NCBI GenBank assembly: GCA_963665925.1
Contig: OY762511.1
Span: 62,001 to 126,000 of the forward strand
Source: G963665925 sp963665925
Lineage (GTDB): Bacteria; Bacillota; Clostridia; Peptostreptococcales; Acidaminobacteraceae
Direction: 5' to 3'
DNA length: 64,000 bases
Position numbers and translations under genes: made by a program. Positions 50,125 through 57,967 of the stretch are shown one piece after another. The notes beneath the pieces are model-generated. The model was not told the DNA's origin. It saw nothing but the letters and a program-made list of their open reading frames with translations, and ran no database searches. Numbering within the stretch: the first letter of the stretch is position 1; the number at the start of each line of letters is the position of its first letter.

Positions 50125-50481
50125 TTATTGTGGTTCAGTATCTTGTATTCTCGCTTTTTCAAGTCCATTTTCTATCGCATCCAATAAGGTCTGACTGGTG
50201 TATGTCGCACCTGCCACCACATCAACATCTGTAGAGTTCGCCTTGATAACATCTTCTGGAATCTCTTCATATACGATCTCTGCAATGATTGGCGTCTCAT
50301 CCTCTTCGACAATTTCTATATTTGTAATCTTATACGCGTCGGTTGTTACACGAACAATCATCTGACTGTGGTATCCTTCCGCTATACCTTCGTAAGCGCC
50401 GGCTACATACACAGATTCCTTGGCAGTGCATGCTATGAGAAGCAAAGCAATGCAAAGAGACACCATGGTGACGCCCTTCAT
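50125..50481 (-). CDS. Small FMN-binding domain lipoprotein
   Basis: 118 residues. Lipoprotein signal MKGVTMVSLCIALLLIACTA with Cys at about 19. One FMN_bind domain: GAYEGIAEGYHSQMIVRVTT and the flavinylation-type motif VDVVAGATYTSQTLLDAIEN, in which a Thr would take FMN from ApbE. ATG 50479-50481 has GGAAGGTGA 6 bases upstream. Lies between the polyprenyl synthase and the CitA-like kinase and is read in the same direction. It would sit on the outer face of the membrane and carry electrons from ubiquinone-like quinol or Ndh2 outward (inferred). Confidence 0.87.
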   Translation of the reverse strand: MKGVTMVSLCIALLLIACTAKESVYVAGAYEGIAEGYHSQMIVRVTTDAYKITNIEIVEEDETPIIAEIVYEEIPEDVIKANSTDVDVVAGATYTSQTLLDAIENGLEKARIQDTEPQ

Positions 50482-50502
50482 ACAATCACCTTCCACCCTC
50501 AT

Positions 50503-51483
50503 CTACTTACTGCGTTTTAACATTATAGGCACAATTTCCATCAGAATATCCTTGGCTTGGCAGTCTGGAAGCTTTTCCAAACACTTCAGCGCCCGGTCTG
50601 TATATTTGACCGCAAGTGCCTGTGTATCTTCAAGCGCACCGGAGTGCTTTGTCAGCATAATGAGCTGATCGATATCCTCTTCTGAAAGGTTGACCTTGCC
50701 CAGAATGGACTTCACCTGTGCAGATACACCCGTTCCCAGACTTCTGATAATAGGCAGCGTGTAATAGCCTTTCATCAGGTCGGCCTTGGTGTCTTTTCCA
50801 AAGCTCTCAGCCGTACCGCTGTAATCCAGCAAATCATCAATAATTTGAAATGCCATACCGATGTTGTAGCCGGCTTTTCCAAGCAGTCTGGCTGTCGCTT
50901 CATCCGCACCAGACTCATAGGCACCTACACCCAGGCTGATTGCAAAGAGGGCCGCTGTCTTACCGGAAATAACCTTGAGATAGTTCTTGGTACTCCTGTC
51001 TATCTTGTAGCGCCGCTGGTACTGAAGCATCTCACCGACGCACACCCGCTTGATCGCATTCGCGACTTTCTTAATGTTTTCAACCTTGAAGTCATATTCA
51101 GATAGCATGATGAAACACTGCGTAAACAGATAGTCGCCCATGTAAACTGCATAGGGCTTGCCGTACTTGGACTGTATGGACTCCTGCCCCCGTCTTAGCT
51201 TGGATTCGTCGACAATGTCATCGTGAACAAGCGTCGCCATATGGAGTGTCTCTATGGAGGCTGCAAGATGCATTAGCTTTTCTTCGCTTTGCTCCCGCTG
51301 CGTTCCAAAATGACTTCCAAGCAATACAAACGCAGGACGTATCATCTTTCCACCTGCTAGAAAGAGATAGTCAAGTGATGCGTTCAAGTAGGACTCACTT
51401 GATTTGTTCACCTTTTCAATAATCTCTGATACACTTTTAAGTTCTGACTCAATACTTGGGTACTTCGCCCAAAATCCACTCAT
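50503..51483 (-). CDS. Polyprenyl diphosphate synthase (heptaprenyl/DmkB-like)
   Basis: 326 residues, trans-isoprenyl diphosphate synthase. First Asp-rich motif in HDDIVDESKLRRGQESIQSKYG (residues about 86-91 DDIVD), second in FQIIDDLLDYSGTAESFGKD. The Ala/Ser pattern upstream of the first motif indicates a long-chain product. It likely makes the side chain for menA. GCGGTGG lies upstream of ATG 51481-51483; the frame opens at 51510. 19 bases before the FMN-binding gene. Matches the DmkB role in flavin-based electron-transfer loci. Confidence 0.92.
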   Translation of the reverse strand: MSGFWAKYPSIESELKSVSEIIEKVNKSSESYLNASLDYLFLAGGKMIRPAFVLLGSHFGTQREQSEEKLMHLAASIETLHMATLVHDDIVDESKLRRGQESIQSKYGKPYAVYMGDYLFTQCFIMLSEYDFKVENIKKVANAIKRVCVGEMLQYQRRYKIDRSTKNYLKVISGKTAALFAISLGVGAYESGADEATARLLGKAGYNIGMAFQIIDDLLDYSGTAESFGKDTKADLMKGYYTLPIIRSLGTGVSAQVKSILGKVNLSEEDIDQLIMLTKHSGALEDTQALAVKYTDRALKCLEKLPDCQAKDILMEIVPIMLKRSK

Positions 51484-51565
51484 GATGACCACCGCTTCTA
51501 CGTGTGACATAATAAAATCAAGAATCTTACATATTTTGATTTTATACCATATTCCTTCTTATAAC

Positions 51566-51606
51566 AAGAAAACCAGCTGCACTGCTTGAAGGCAGTACAA
51601 CTGGTT
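51566..51606 (-). terminator. Terminator after ndh2-doxX
   Basis: AACCAGTTGTACTGCC/AGTGCAGCTGGTT imperfect stem with TTCTTG tail on the minus strand, 15 bases after the stop codon. Confidence 0.8.
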
Positions 51607-51621
51607 TGAATTTTCAACAGA

Positions 51622-53553
51622 CTAGTCTGTATACAAGTAGTACTTCTTCACAAACTTCAGTTTTTTCCAATACTTTTTGAGAACTGGAAGAACATAGTAG
51701 TCCATACCAAAAGTACTTCCTGAGCCACCGATTGTCGCAACGCCACCGGCAAGATACCAGAGCATTTCTGTCGGTGCCATGCCCGATGCCCAGATCATAA
51801 GACCCATAGCGATAGATCCGATTGAAGCCAGGGCTGTAAATAGGCCCGCAAGCAGACAAAGACCAACGATGACTTCACCGATGACCATAACCGCCTGGAA
51901 GATCTCTGCCATGGCTGTAAAGCTACCATCTGGGGCATAGAACATCAGGTCCATAGACCATTTCACAATGTGTGAAATGAACTCAGGAACCGGTAGAGCC
52001 TGTCCCCACTGAGAAGCTGCCTCAGCTGCCGCGCCTGCCGCCGCGCCCGCAGTTTCAACAACTGCAGTTGCCGCTTGAGAAGCTGAAGTTGTCACATCTG
52101 CAACAACTGGTGCTGCCGCTTCAGCCGCGCCAGATGCCGCACTTGTTTCAGCGACCTTGGCAGGTATGAGGAATATGTTTGATGGATCGGCAAGGACACC
52201 CGGAAGTTTGTGTGCGCCCTGCTCCAGCCACTTATAGCCTAGAAAGAGTCGAAGGGGTACCAGCCAGAAATTCGGAGACGCTTTGGAGAAGTGTCCGCCC
52301 AGGAAGCTGCGTCGCTCCTTGATATGGAAAATCTCATGCATTGCATAAGTCCATATCTTATTGAATCCTGCGACCTGCAGGAAGTAAACCACATTGATAA
52401 AGTGCTTGATGAACATTGCAAAGAAACCTGACATCGCAAACATCTTGCTTGGTGTTCCAACCTCAGCAACCCCATATTTGCCGCCAATACAGCACATGGA
52501 GCCATGGAAGGCCGGCTTATAGGCTTTCATACTGCCGCCGTCCATCTTGGCAATCAGGTTGTGGGCCACAGTGGAAGCGGAATGCTCAGCATTTTCAACC
52601 ATTTGCGGCACAGGACGTTCCTCGCCTTCTGGAATGAAGAAAATATTGTCGCCTACAACAAATACATCTTCATGTTCAGAGGATTGAAGTTTGTCATTCG
52701 TTTCAACACGGTTTCTTGCTTTTTTCTCAATATCGATGGCATCCATAAGTTCACTGCCTTCGACACCAGCCGCCCAAATCACTGTGTAGGTGGAAATGTA
52801 GCGTTCACCATTGAGACATACGCAGTCCTTTTGCACACCTGTTATGCTCGATGATGTGAGCGCTTCGACGCCCAGCTTCTCAAGACGCTTGCTGGCCTTT
52901 TTGATCAGCTTTTCAGGATAGGCCGGCAGTATTGTAGGCACTGCATCCGCAACATAGAGCGTTACCTCTTCTACAGGAATACAAAACTCTCTGCAAAGGG
53001 TGTCCTTATACTCGCCTAGCTCGCCAATCATTTCAATACCAGTGAAACCGCAACCCACCACGACAAAGGTCAAAAGCTTTTTGCGTTCTTCAGGGTCGGT
53101 TTCTACAGCAGCCATTCTGAACATTTTCAAAATGTGCTCTTTGAGAATTACCGCATCTTCATAGGACCAAAGCTTAAAGCTGTAGTCTGCAGCACCCTCA
53201 ACACCATAGAAGGTTGGCTTGGAGCCCGTACCCAGAACCAGATAGTCATATTCGTACACTTTGGAACTTGAAACTGCCTTTTTGCCTGCAAAGTCAATTT
53301 CCTTGATTTCATCCATGACCACATCAATCTTACGATGTGCGAAAATCTTGTTCAGATCAATTCGAATTGCATCTTCAGGAACACGATTTGCCGCCACCTC
53401 ATGAAGCTCAGTAAGCATGGTATGGTAGGGCTTTTTGTCAACAATCGTCAATTCTACATCTGAACGCTTTTTGAGTTTCTTCTCAAGCTTCTTTGCTGTG
53501 AGAATGCCGCCATATCCGGCGCCAATAAGAAGAATGCGTTTCTTTTCGCTCAC
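51622..53553 (-). CDS. Type II NADH dehydrogenase fused to DoxX-like membrane domain
   Basis: 643 residues. Residues 1-420 are an NDH-2 type flavoprotein: FAD loop LLIGAGYGGILTAKKL (7-22), NAD loop VVVGCGFTGIEMIGEL (about 163-178), C-terminal DVFVVGDNIFFIPEGEERP. Residues 425-643 are a DoxX-like domain of four helices (WLVPLRLFLGYKWLEQGAHK; IFQAVMVIGEVIVGLCLLAG; LASIGSIAMGLMIWASGMAP) split by an Ala-rich 50-residue insert. It passes electrons from NADH to membrane quinone. Start is GTG at 53551-53553 with AGGTGA upstream. It lies with menA, apbE and FMN-binding lipoproteins. Confidence 0.9.
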   Translation of the reverse strand: MSEKKRILLIGAGYGGILTAKKLEKKLKKRSDVELTIVDKKPYHTMLTELHEVAANRVPEDAIRIDLNKIFAHRKIDVVMDEIKEIDFAGKKAVSSSKVYEYDYLVLGTGSKPTFYGVEGAADYSFKLWSYEDAVILKEHILKMFRMAAVETDPEERKKLLTFVVVGCGFTGIEMIGELGEYKDTLCREFCIPVEEVTLYVADAVPTILPAYPEKLIKKASKRLEKLGVEALTSSSITGVQKDCVCLNGERYISTYTVIWAAGVEGSELMDAIDIEKKARNRVETNDKLQSSEHEDVFVVGDNIFFIPEGEERPVPQMVENAEHSASTVAHNLIAKMDGGSMKAYKPAFHGSMCCIGGKYGVAEVGTPSKMFAMSGFFAMFIKHFINVVYFLQVAGFNKIWTYAMHEIFHIKERRSFLGGHFSKASPNFWLVPLRLFLGYKWLEQGAHKLPGVLADPSNIFLIPAKVAETSAASGAAEAAAPVVADVTTSASQAATAVVETAGAAAGAAAEAASQWGQALPVPEFISHIVKWSMDLMFYAPDGSFTAMAEIFQAVMVIGEVIVGLCLLAGLFTALASIGSIAMGLMIWASGMAPTEMLWYLAGGVATIGGSGSTFGMDYYVLPVLKKYWKKLKFVKKYYLYTD

Positions 53554-53655
53554 TATTACTCACCTAACCTTATAATCAAATTTTCTACCGTTAATTGTTT
53601 AACATTACAATTAGAATTCTATCATAGCTCTTTTATTTCAAACCTTTTTACAAGG

Positions 53656-53689
53656 TTTTGGTCAAATGTAACTAATTTTGTCCATTTTG
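53656..53689. promoter_or_regulatory. Candidate regulator sites upstream of ndh2-doxX
   Basis: TTTTGGTCA at 53656-53664 and TTTTGTCCATTTTG at 53676-53689. The latter differs at 2 of 14 bases from TTTTGGTCATTTTG, present twice before the pplA-like gene (55965-55987). Located 103-136 bases upstream of the ndh2 start. A common regulator is inferred. Confidence 0.45.
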
Positions 53690-53690
53690 T

Positions 53691-54752
53691 TCACTGGACC
53701 ACTTCAAAAGAACTGTCTGTCCAGTCGATATTGAACTGGTCCAGATTCCTTGAATAGATTCTGTTGTCTCGTGTTATAAAGGCTGCCCCAGCCTCTGGAA
53801 AGTTGTTCTCCAGAAAGGTCATACCCGCCTCAACACCCTTGGCAAAAAGTACTGTGGAAAGAGCATCTGCATCAATGGATGATTGTGTGATGACCGTTAC
53901 AGACGCCAGTTCGTTTTCGACTGGATAGCCGGTTTCAGTACTCAGAATATGATGATACCTTACGCCATTTTCTTCAAAATAGCGCTCGTAGATTCCAGAT
54001 GTCACGACGGATTTATTTTTCACTTCCACAATGCCAAGATATTCGCCACGCGTCGTAAAGGGATTCTGTATCCCAATCCGCCATGCAGACCCATCCTCTT
54101 TCTCACCATAGGCATAGACATTTCCACCCAGATTGATGACTGCCCGTCCAACATTATTATCCTTCAAAATCCTGACGACTTCATCAGACGCATAGCCTTT
54201 GGCTATTGCGCCGAGGTCAAGCTTCATATTTTCCTGTGTTAAATAGACACTTTTCTTATACCCATCTAGTTCAACCTTGCTCCACCCAATTTTTTCAAGC
54301 GCATGCATCAAGTTGTCTTCACTGGGTACTGCAGCGCTTTCGCTGCCAATCCCCCACAAATCGACAAGGGGGCCTATTGTCGGATCAAATTTTCCAGAAG
54401 AGAGGTCTGCAAACTCCACAGCCCTTGAAATAACCTCAAATGTATCTTCTGAAACAACCACCGGCGACTTTCCGGCAGCTGCATTGACTTCAATAACTTC
54501 ACTTTCGGTGGAGTTAAAGCTCATTTTTTTTTCAATTTCACTCAATCTGTTAAATATATTTTCAAGAACTGCATCGGAACCGTCCTCAAATATTTTTACA
54601 CTAACAATTGTGCCCAGTACGAAATCAGATTTGTCATATGAGGTTTTTGTACCCTCCTGTGCTTGGCTTCCCGATTCTGACTGAATATGCTCCGAGCAGC
54701 CTGTCATGACCAATAATAGAATAGCCAGTATGATTCCCAGTTTAAATTTCAT
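53691..54752 (-). CDS. apbE: FAD:protein FMN transferase (ApbE), lipoprotein, second copy (FmnB-like)
   Basis: 353 residues. Lipoprotein signal ILAILLLVMTGC. Same signatures as the copy at 39990: LGTIVSVKIFEDGSDAVLEN, LSSGKFDPTIGPLVDLWGIG, MKLDLGAIAKGYASDEVVRI, NLGGNVYAYGEK, HHILSTETGYPVEN, SSIDADALSTVLFAKG. It loads FMN onto the FMN_bind lipoproteins of this locus (inferred from position next to the pplA-like gene). The ATG is preceded by GCAGGAGAAC and overlaps, by ATGA, the end of a short Cys-rich open frame at 54749-54886. Confidence 0.96.
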   Translation of the reverse strand: MKFKLGIILAILLLVMTGCSEHIQSESGSQAQEGTKTSYDKSDFVLGTIVSVKIFEDGSDAVLENIFNRLSEIEKKMSFNSTESEVIEVNAAAGKSPVVVSEDTFEVISRAVEFADLSSGKFDPTIGPLVDLWGIGSESAAVPSEDNLMHALEKIGWSKVELDGYKKSVYLTQENMKLDLGAIAKGYASDEVVRILKDNNVGRAVINLGGNVYAYGEKEDGSAWRIGIQNPFTTRGEYLGIVEVKNKSVVTSGIYERYFEENGVRYHHILSTETGYPVENELASVTVITQSSIDADALSTVLFAKGVEAGMTFLENNFPEAGAAFITRDNRIYSRNLDQFNIDWTDSSFEVVQ

Positions 54753-54886
54753 ATGTTCTCCTGCTTCAATTCATAGATCCACTTCTGCTTCATATACATT
54801 TCAATAGGAACTGTGCGCGTACAAACAGCTTCAGCAGGACATTTCTTGCAGTACCAGGGTAATCTGCACGCCTTCTGTCGCTCGAT
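54749..54886 (-). pseudogene. Cys-rich open frame ending in the apbE start codon, no start codon
   Basis: A 45-codon frame between stop codons reads RQKACRLPWYCKKCPAEAVC and continues TRTVPIEMYMKQKWIYELKQ. The four Cys in C-x6-C-x2-C-x5-C look like a metal or Fe-S site. It ends with TGA overlapping the ATG of apbE (ATGA), as translationally coupled genes do. No ATG, GTG or TTG is found in the 27 codons before MYMKQKW. It could be the end of a broken gene, or use an unusual or frameshifted start; the only other ATG (54891-54893) is in another frame. Function unknown. Confidence 0.4.
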
Positions 54887-54902
54887 TCACCATAAGCAAT
54901 TT

Positions 54903-54937
54903 AGAAAAAAGGCTTCGGATTTCTCCAAAGCCTTTTT
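54903..54937 (-). terminator. Terminator of the pplA-like gene
   Basis: AAAAAGGCTT/AAGCCTTTTTT stem with T run on the minus strand, just after the stop codon. It separates the highly expressed lipoprotein from apbE. Confidence 0.9.
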
Positions 54938-54943
54938 GATACA

Positions 54944-55864
54944 TTACTTGGCTGTACTTAGTGCTTCTTCAGCAAGCTTGAAGAACTCAACAACGTGAAT
55001 CGATACACCGGAAATTGCATCAGTGTGTCCTTCTTCATCAACATAATTGATTGCTGTTGGATCTTGTGTCTCCAGCAGGTAAGCTTCTGCTTTAGCAGCT
55101 TGTTCATGCCATTCTGCTTGAGCGCCGCCTTTTTCTACCATGCCGTATGCACCGCTTTCAGAAACAACTTTTTTCTTGTCTCCACCGTCTTTATGAATGC
55201 CGTTCCAGCTTACAGCTTCAATGTTACCAAACATTACTGTCACATCAACAGTGTATTTCCAGCCTGAAGTTTCACTGAAATCAGCTTCTTCTGCGTGGTA
55301 AGCACCATTCTTGTAAGGACCCATTTCTTTTGGACCTTCTGCCAGCGCCTGTTCAGCAAGCTTGAAAAACTCAACAACGTGAATTGAAACGCCTGAAATG
55401 GCATCTGTATGACCTTCATCGTCTATGTAGTTGATTGCTGTTGGGTCTTGAGTTTCCAGAAGGTATGCTTCAGCTTTTTCAGCCTGCTCATGCCAAGGTG
55501 CCTGTGCACCCCCGTTTTCTACCATTGGGTAAAGACCCGCAGCAGAAACTTCATCTTTGTTCATACCTGCATCAACACTGACACCATTCCAGTCAGCTGA
55601 TACGATTTTTCCATTTTCAACTTCAAGGATTGCGGCATACTTCCAGCCTGATTTGCTGAAGTTTTCTTCCATTGCAAAATACTTTCCATCTTCATACTGT
55701 CCAGCTTCCTCAGCCGGTGCCTCAGTCTCTTCAGCAGGCGCTTCAGTCTGTTCTGTCTGTGCAGGTTCCTCGGCAGGGGCTTCTGCAGGCGCTGATGAAC
55801 AGCCAGCCAGCATAGATACAGCCACTACAGTTGAAAGGCCCAGGGCCAGTAATTTTTTGCTCAT
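54944..55864 (-). CDS. Lipoprotein with two tandem FMN-binding domains (PplA-like)
   Basis: 306 residues. Signal LALGLSTVVAVSMLAGC with lipid Cys at 21, then a Pro/Ala/Glu-rich spacer (about 25-55), typical of surface lipoproteins crossing the cell wall. Two near-identical FMN_bind domains follow (about 60-180 and 185-305), each with SGWKY, a DWNG or SWNG motif and ending TDAISGVSIHVVEFFKLAE, where the Ser is a candidate FMN-attachment residue. This matches the extracellular electron-carrier lipoprotein PplA of flavin-based electron transfer. AGAGGAGGATACAA precedes ATG 55862-55864. Confidence 0.92.
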   Translation of the reverse strand: MSKKLLALGLSTVVAVSMLAGCSSAPAEAPAEEPAQTEQTEAPAEETEAPAEEAGQYEDGKYFAMEENFSKSGWKYAAILEVENGKIVSADWNGVSVDAGMNKDEVSAAGLYPMVENGGAQAPWHEQAEKAEAYLLETQDPTAINYIDDEGHTDAISGVSIHVVEFFKLAEQALAEGPKEMGPYKNGAYHAEEADFSETSGWKYTVDVTVMFGNIEAVSWNGIHKDGGDKKKVVSESGAYGMVEKGGAQAEWHEQAAKAEAYLLETQDPTAINYVDEEGHTDAISGVSIHVVEFFKLAEEALSTAK

Positions 55865-55964
55865 TTGTATCCTCCTCTTTAGATAGTCCCTATAGCAATG
55901 CACATATGTGCATACTCACCCTCATTATGTAACTTTGATAATTTAATATCAATAAAAAACGTTT

Positions 55965-55991
55965 TTTTGGTCATTTTGGTCATTTTGATCA
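55965..55991. promoter_or_regulatory. Three tandem TTTTGGTCA-like repeats upstream of the pplA-like gene
   Basis: TTTTGGTCA, TTTTGGTCA and TTTTGATCA follow each other with a 9-base period at 55965-55991, about 101 bases upstream of the start codon. Similar sites lie before ndh2-doxX (53656-53689). Likely operators for a regulator binding as tandem units, perhaps the CitB-like one. Confidence 0.5.
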
Positions 55992-56025
55992 TTCTTAATC
56001 CTTTATTACCCTACCCTTGCAGGCA

Positions 56026-56232
56026 TCAATCAGGGGGTGTCCAGCGCCACATATGTGTGTGCACAAAGCGGTGGCTCGCTCTTTGCATATTCACGCAATC
56101 ACAGGGCAACTTACAGTTGCCCATGTCGCTAGCCGCGCCATATACAAAATTACAGCCAAGCACCTCTTTTTGTGCTAGCACAAAGAGGTGTTTGGCTGTA
56201 ATTTTGTGCATTGCTTTGTCTTTTCCACACAA
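56026..56232. repeat. Repeat B, copy 1: TAC-loop hairpin, conserved linker, long palindrome
   Basis: Small hairpin GGGCAACT-TAC-AGTTGCCC (56104-56122), linker TGTCGCTAGCCGCGCCATAT (about 56124-56143), then a palindrome at 56144-56206 of some 30 paired bases (arms ACAAAATTACAGCCAA...GTGC and GCAC...TTGGCTGTAATTTTGT). Upstream lies a GCAAAGAGCG/CGCTTTGTGC hairpin and a CACATATGTG palindrome. An open frame can be drawn through it but looks spurious. The same architecture is at 59376-59631. Confidence 0.75.
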
Positions 56233-56233
56233 T

Positions 56234-56270
56234 ACGAGACATTCAAGCTAATCACTCTTGAATGTCTCGT
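56234..56270. repeat. 14-base perfect palindrome
   Basis: ACGAGACATTCAAG and CTTGAATGTCTCGT surround a 9-base loop. There is no T run on either side, so it is not a standard terminator. It adjoins repeat B copy 1 and may belong to that element. Confidence 0.6.
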
Positions 56271-56610
56271 CAGCAATAACAAGCACGTTCTTGTTTTTCA
56301 TATTCAGTTGTTTTTATACATTCGTTTTCGATAAGCATACCTCCTACCAGGTTTTCGAGCAAATGGTAATACTTTGATCGAATTTCCAACAAACTCGTTT
56401 TCATTTCCTATATCTTGTATAGGGGTGTTACCGAATTTCTTATGGACCTACGTCCGTTAATACATCCTTGCTATTGCTTTTATAAGAATCCCCCTTTGAA
56501 AGGAAGGAGTTCCTTTGTATTTAGATATTACCCGAATCTATCTCCTCTAAACATCACTTTATTTATCAATCGGCAATTTTTTTTAAAATCATACCGTTTA
56601 GTAGAGCAAA
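56271..56610. other. Gene-free stretch
   Basis: About 340 bases with no credible coding frame. It holds a short AACAAG/CTTGTT hairpin at 56277-56294 and AT-rich stretches, perhaps decayed sequence. On the minus strand a 22-codon frame begins right after AGGAGGT near 56340, but its ATG abuts the ribosome site without spacing. I see nothing else. Confidence 0.6.
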
Positions 56611-56994
56611 CTAAAGTGCCTCACTTGCATTCATGTCTTCAATATAGTCGAGGGAAATTTCCTCTGTTCTGTGGTAGCTGCGGCCAATATATATATCTAT
56701 TTTCTGGACAGCCTGCTTGATTCTGAAGGCTAGACGAATACGTCTGTTTCCAGTCTTGTAAATTCTAAACTCATCGATACGTCCAGTCGTCAGATACTTT
56801 TCTTTAATCTTCTGTCTGATGCTGTTGATCAGAAACATGTCAATTTCATCCACTCCAATCACCAGATCATCCACAAGACCTGTAATCTCTCTGGATGTTC
56901 TTTTTACATGCTCGATTGTGAGCTTCATTCTGATTGTTTCAATACAGTACCCAACGATTGCCGTCATTAGAAGTGCAATTAAGATATATAACAT
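56611..56994 (-). CDS. Membrane-anchored hypothetical protein, 127 aa
   Basis: Not recognised. One N-terminal membrane helix (YILIALLMTAIVGYCIETIR), then a hydrophilic region with a helical heptad pattern (TSREITGLVDDLVIGVDEID; MFLINSIRQKIKEKYLTTGR) and a basic strand-rich end (YKTGNRRIRLAFRIKQAVQK). ATG 56992-56994 has AAGGTGG 8 bases upstream; upstream GTG codons in frame are alternatives. Single gene, divergent from the HAD hydrolase gene and ending near a gene-free stretch. Function unknown. Confidence 0.6.
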   Translation of the reverse strand: MLYILIALLMTAIVGYCIETIRMKLTIEHVKRTSREITGLVDDLVIGVDEIDMFLINSIRQKIKEKYLTTGRIDEFRIYKTGNRRIRLAFRIKQAVQKIDIYIGRSYHRTEEISLDYIEDMNASEAL

Positions 56995-57229
56995 ATGGAG
57001 CACCACCTTCCCACTTATGCCTCGTACTTTCCCCTATCCTATTTTTGTATGTAGTGCCGACAATCTAAGATTAAAGCCTATCGGTATTGGATATTATATT
57101 TATACCAAATCCTATACGCGTAAAACCTATTATTCAAAAGCTCATAAAAAAACTTGATTCCAAGGGCAATAGAAGATACAATCTTTAAAATACACTTAAT
57201 TCCTGATGAACCATGACTGGAGGTACACT

Positions 57230-57967
57230 ATGAAGAATATAGCTGCTTTTTTCGACATTGATGGAACCCTTTATAGAGACTCCTTGATGATTGAGCATTT
57301 CAAGAAACTGATTAAGTACGAAGTAATTGACCCAGCACTCTGGCACTCACATGTCAAACACACTTATAAGAACTGGCAAGAGCGTGTTGGTGAATATGAA
57401 AACTATATGGAAGAGCTCGCAAGCGTCTATGTAGATTCACTCAAGGGTCTGAAAAAGGAAGAAATACAGTTCATTTCAGAACAGGTAATAAAGCTGAAGG
57501 GCAATCAGGTTTACACTTATACGCGTGACCAAATTGAATGGCATAAGGAACAGGGACATAAGGTGTTCTTCATTTCTGGAAGTCCCGAACACCTCGTTGC
57601 CAGAATGGCGCAGAAATATGGCGTTGAAGATTTTAAAGGTACTGAGTACCTGCTGAATCCTGATGGCACATTCACCGGTCAAGTCATTCCAAACTGGGAT
57701 GCACAGAGCAAGAACCGAGTAATTCACGCCTTTGTAGGCCAGTATGATATTGACCTGTCAAAGTCCTATGCCTATGGCGATACAAACGGCGACTTATCTA
57801 TGATGTGCCTTGTAGGAAATCCTGTTGCCATCAATCCGACACGTGAGCTGCTGGACAATATCCGCTCTGAGCGAACCCTGTCTGGAAAAACCACCATCAT
57901 TGTTGAAAGAAAGGATGTCATCTATAAGCTGACATCTGATGTAAACACAGTACGATTCATTAAATAA
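57230..57967 (+). CDS. HAD-IB family hydrolase (phosphatase)
   Basis: 245 residues. Motif I AAFFDIDGTLYRDSL (nucleophile and acid Asp, residues 5-19), motif II FFISGSPEHLVARMAQKYGV, motif III/IV AYGDTNGDLSMMCLVGNPVAINP. This is the phosphoserine-phosphatase-like IB subfamily; substrate unknown. ATG 57230-57232 has TGGAGGT 6 bases upstream; the frame opens at 57206. The IS256-family element is inserted exactly at its stop codon: the TAA is part of the duplicated target, so the protein is intact. Confidence 0.92.
   Translation: MKNIAAFFDIDGTLYRDSLMIEHFKKLIKYEVIDPALWHSHVKHTYKNWQERVGEYENYMEELASVYVDSLKGLKKEEIQFISEQVIKLKGNQVYTYTRDQIEWHKEQGHKVFFISGSPEHLVARMAQKYGVEDFKGTEYLLNPDGTFTGQVIPNWDAQSKNRVIHAFVGQYDIDLSKSYAYGDTNGDLSMMCLVGNPVAINPTRELLDNIRSERTLSGKTTIIVERKDVIYKLTSDVNTVRFIK
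57960..57967. repeat. Left 8-bp target duplication of the IS
   Basis: TTAAATAA, identical to 59340-59347. It contains the last sense codon and the TAA stop of the HAD hydrolase gene. Confidence 0.9.

Noticed and set aside
56026..56232. 68-aa minus-strand frame
   Set aside because: It covers repeat B copy 1; the apparent protein is a translation of palindromes, with no ribosome site.
56330..56345. Small 22-codon frame beginning at AGGAGGTATG
   Set aside because: The ATG touches the ribosome site without the needed spacing and the product is not recognisable.
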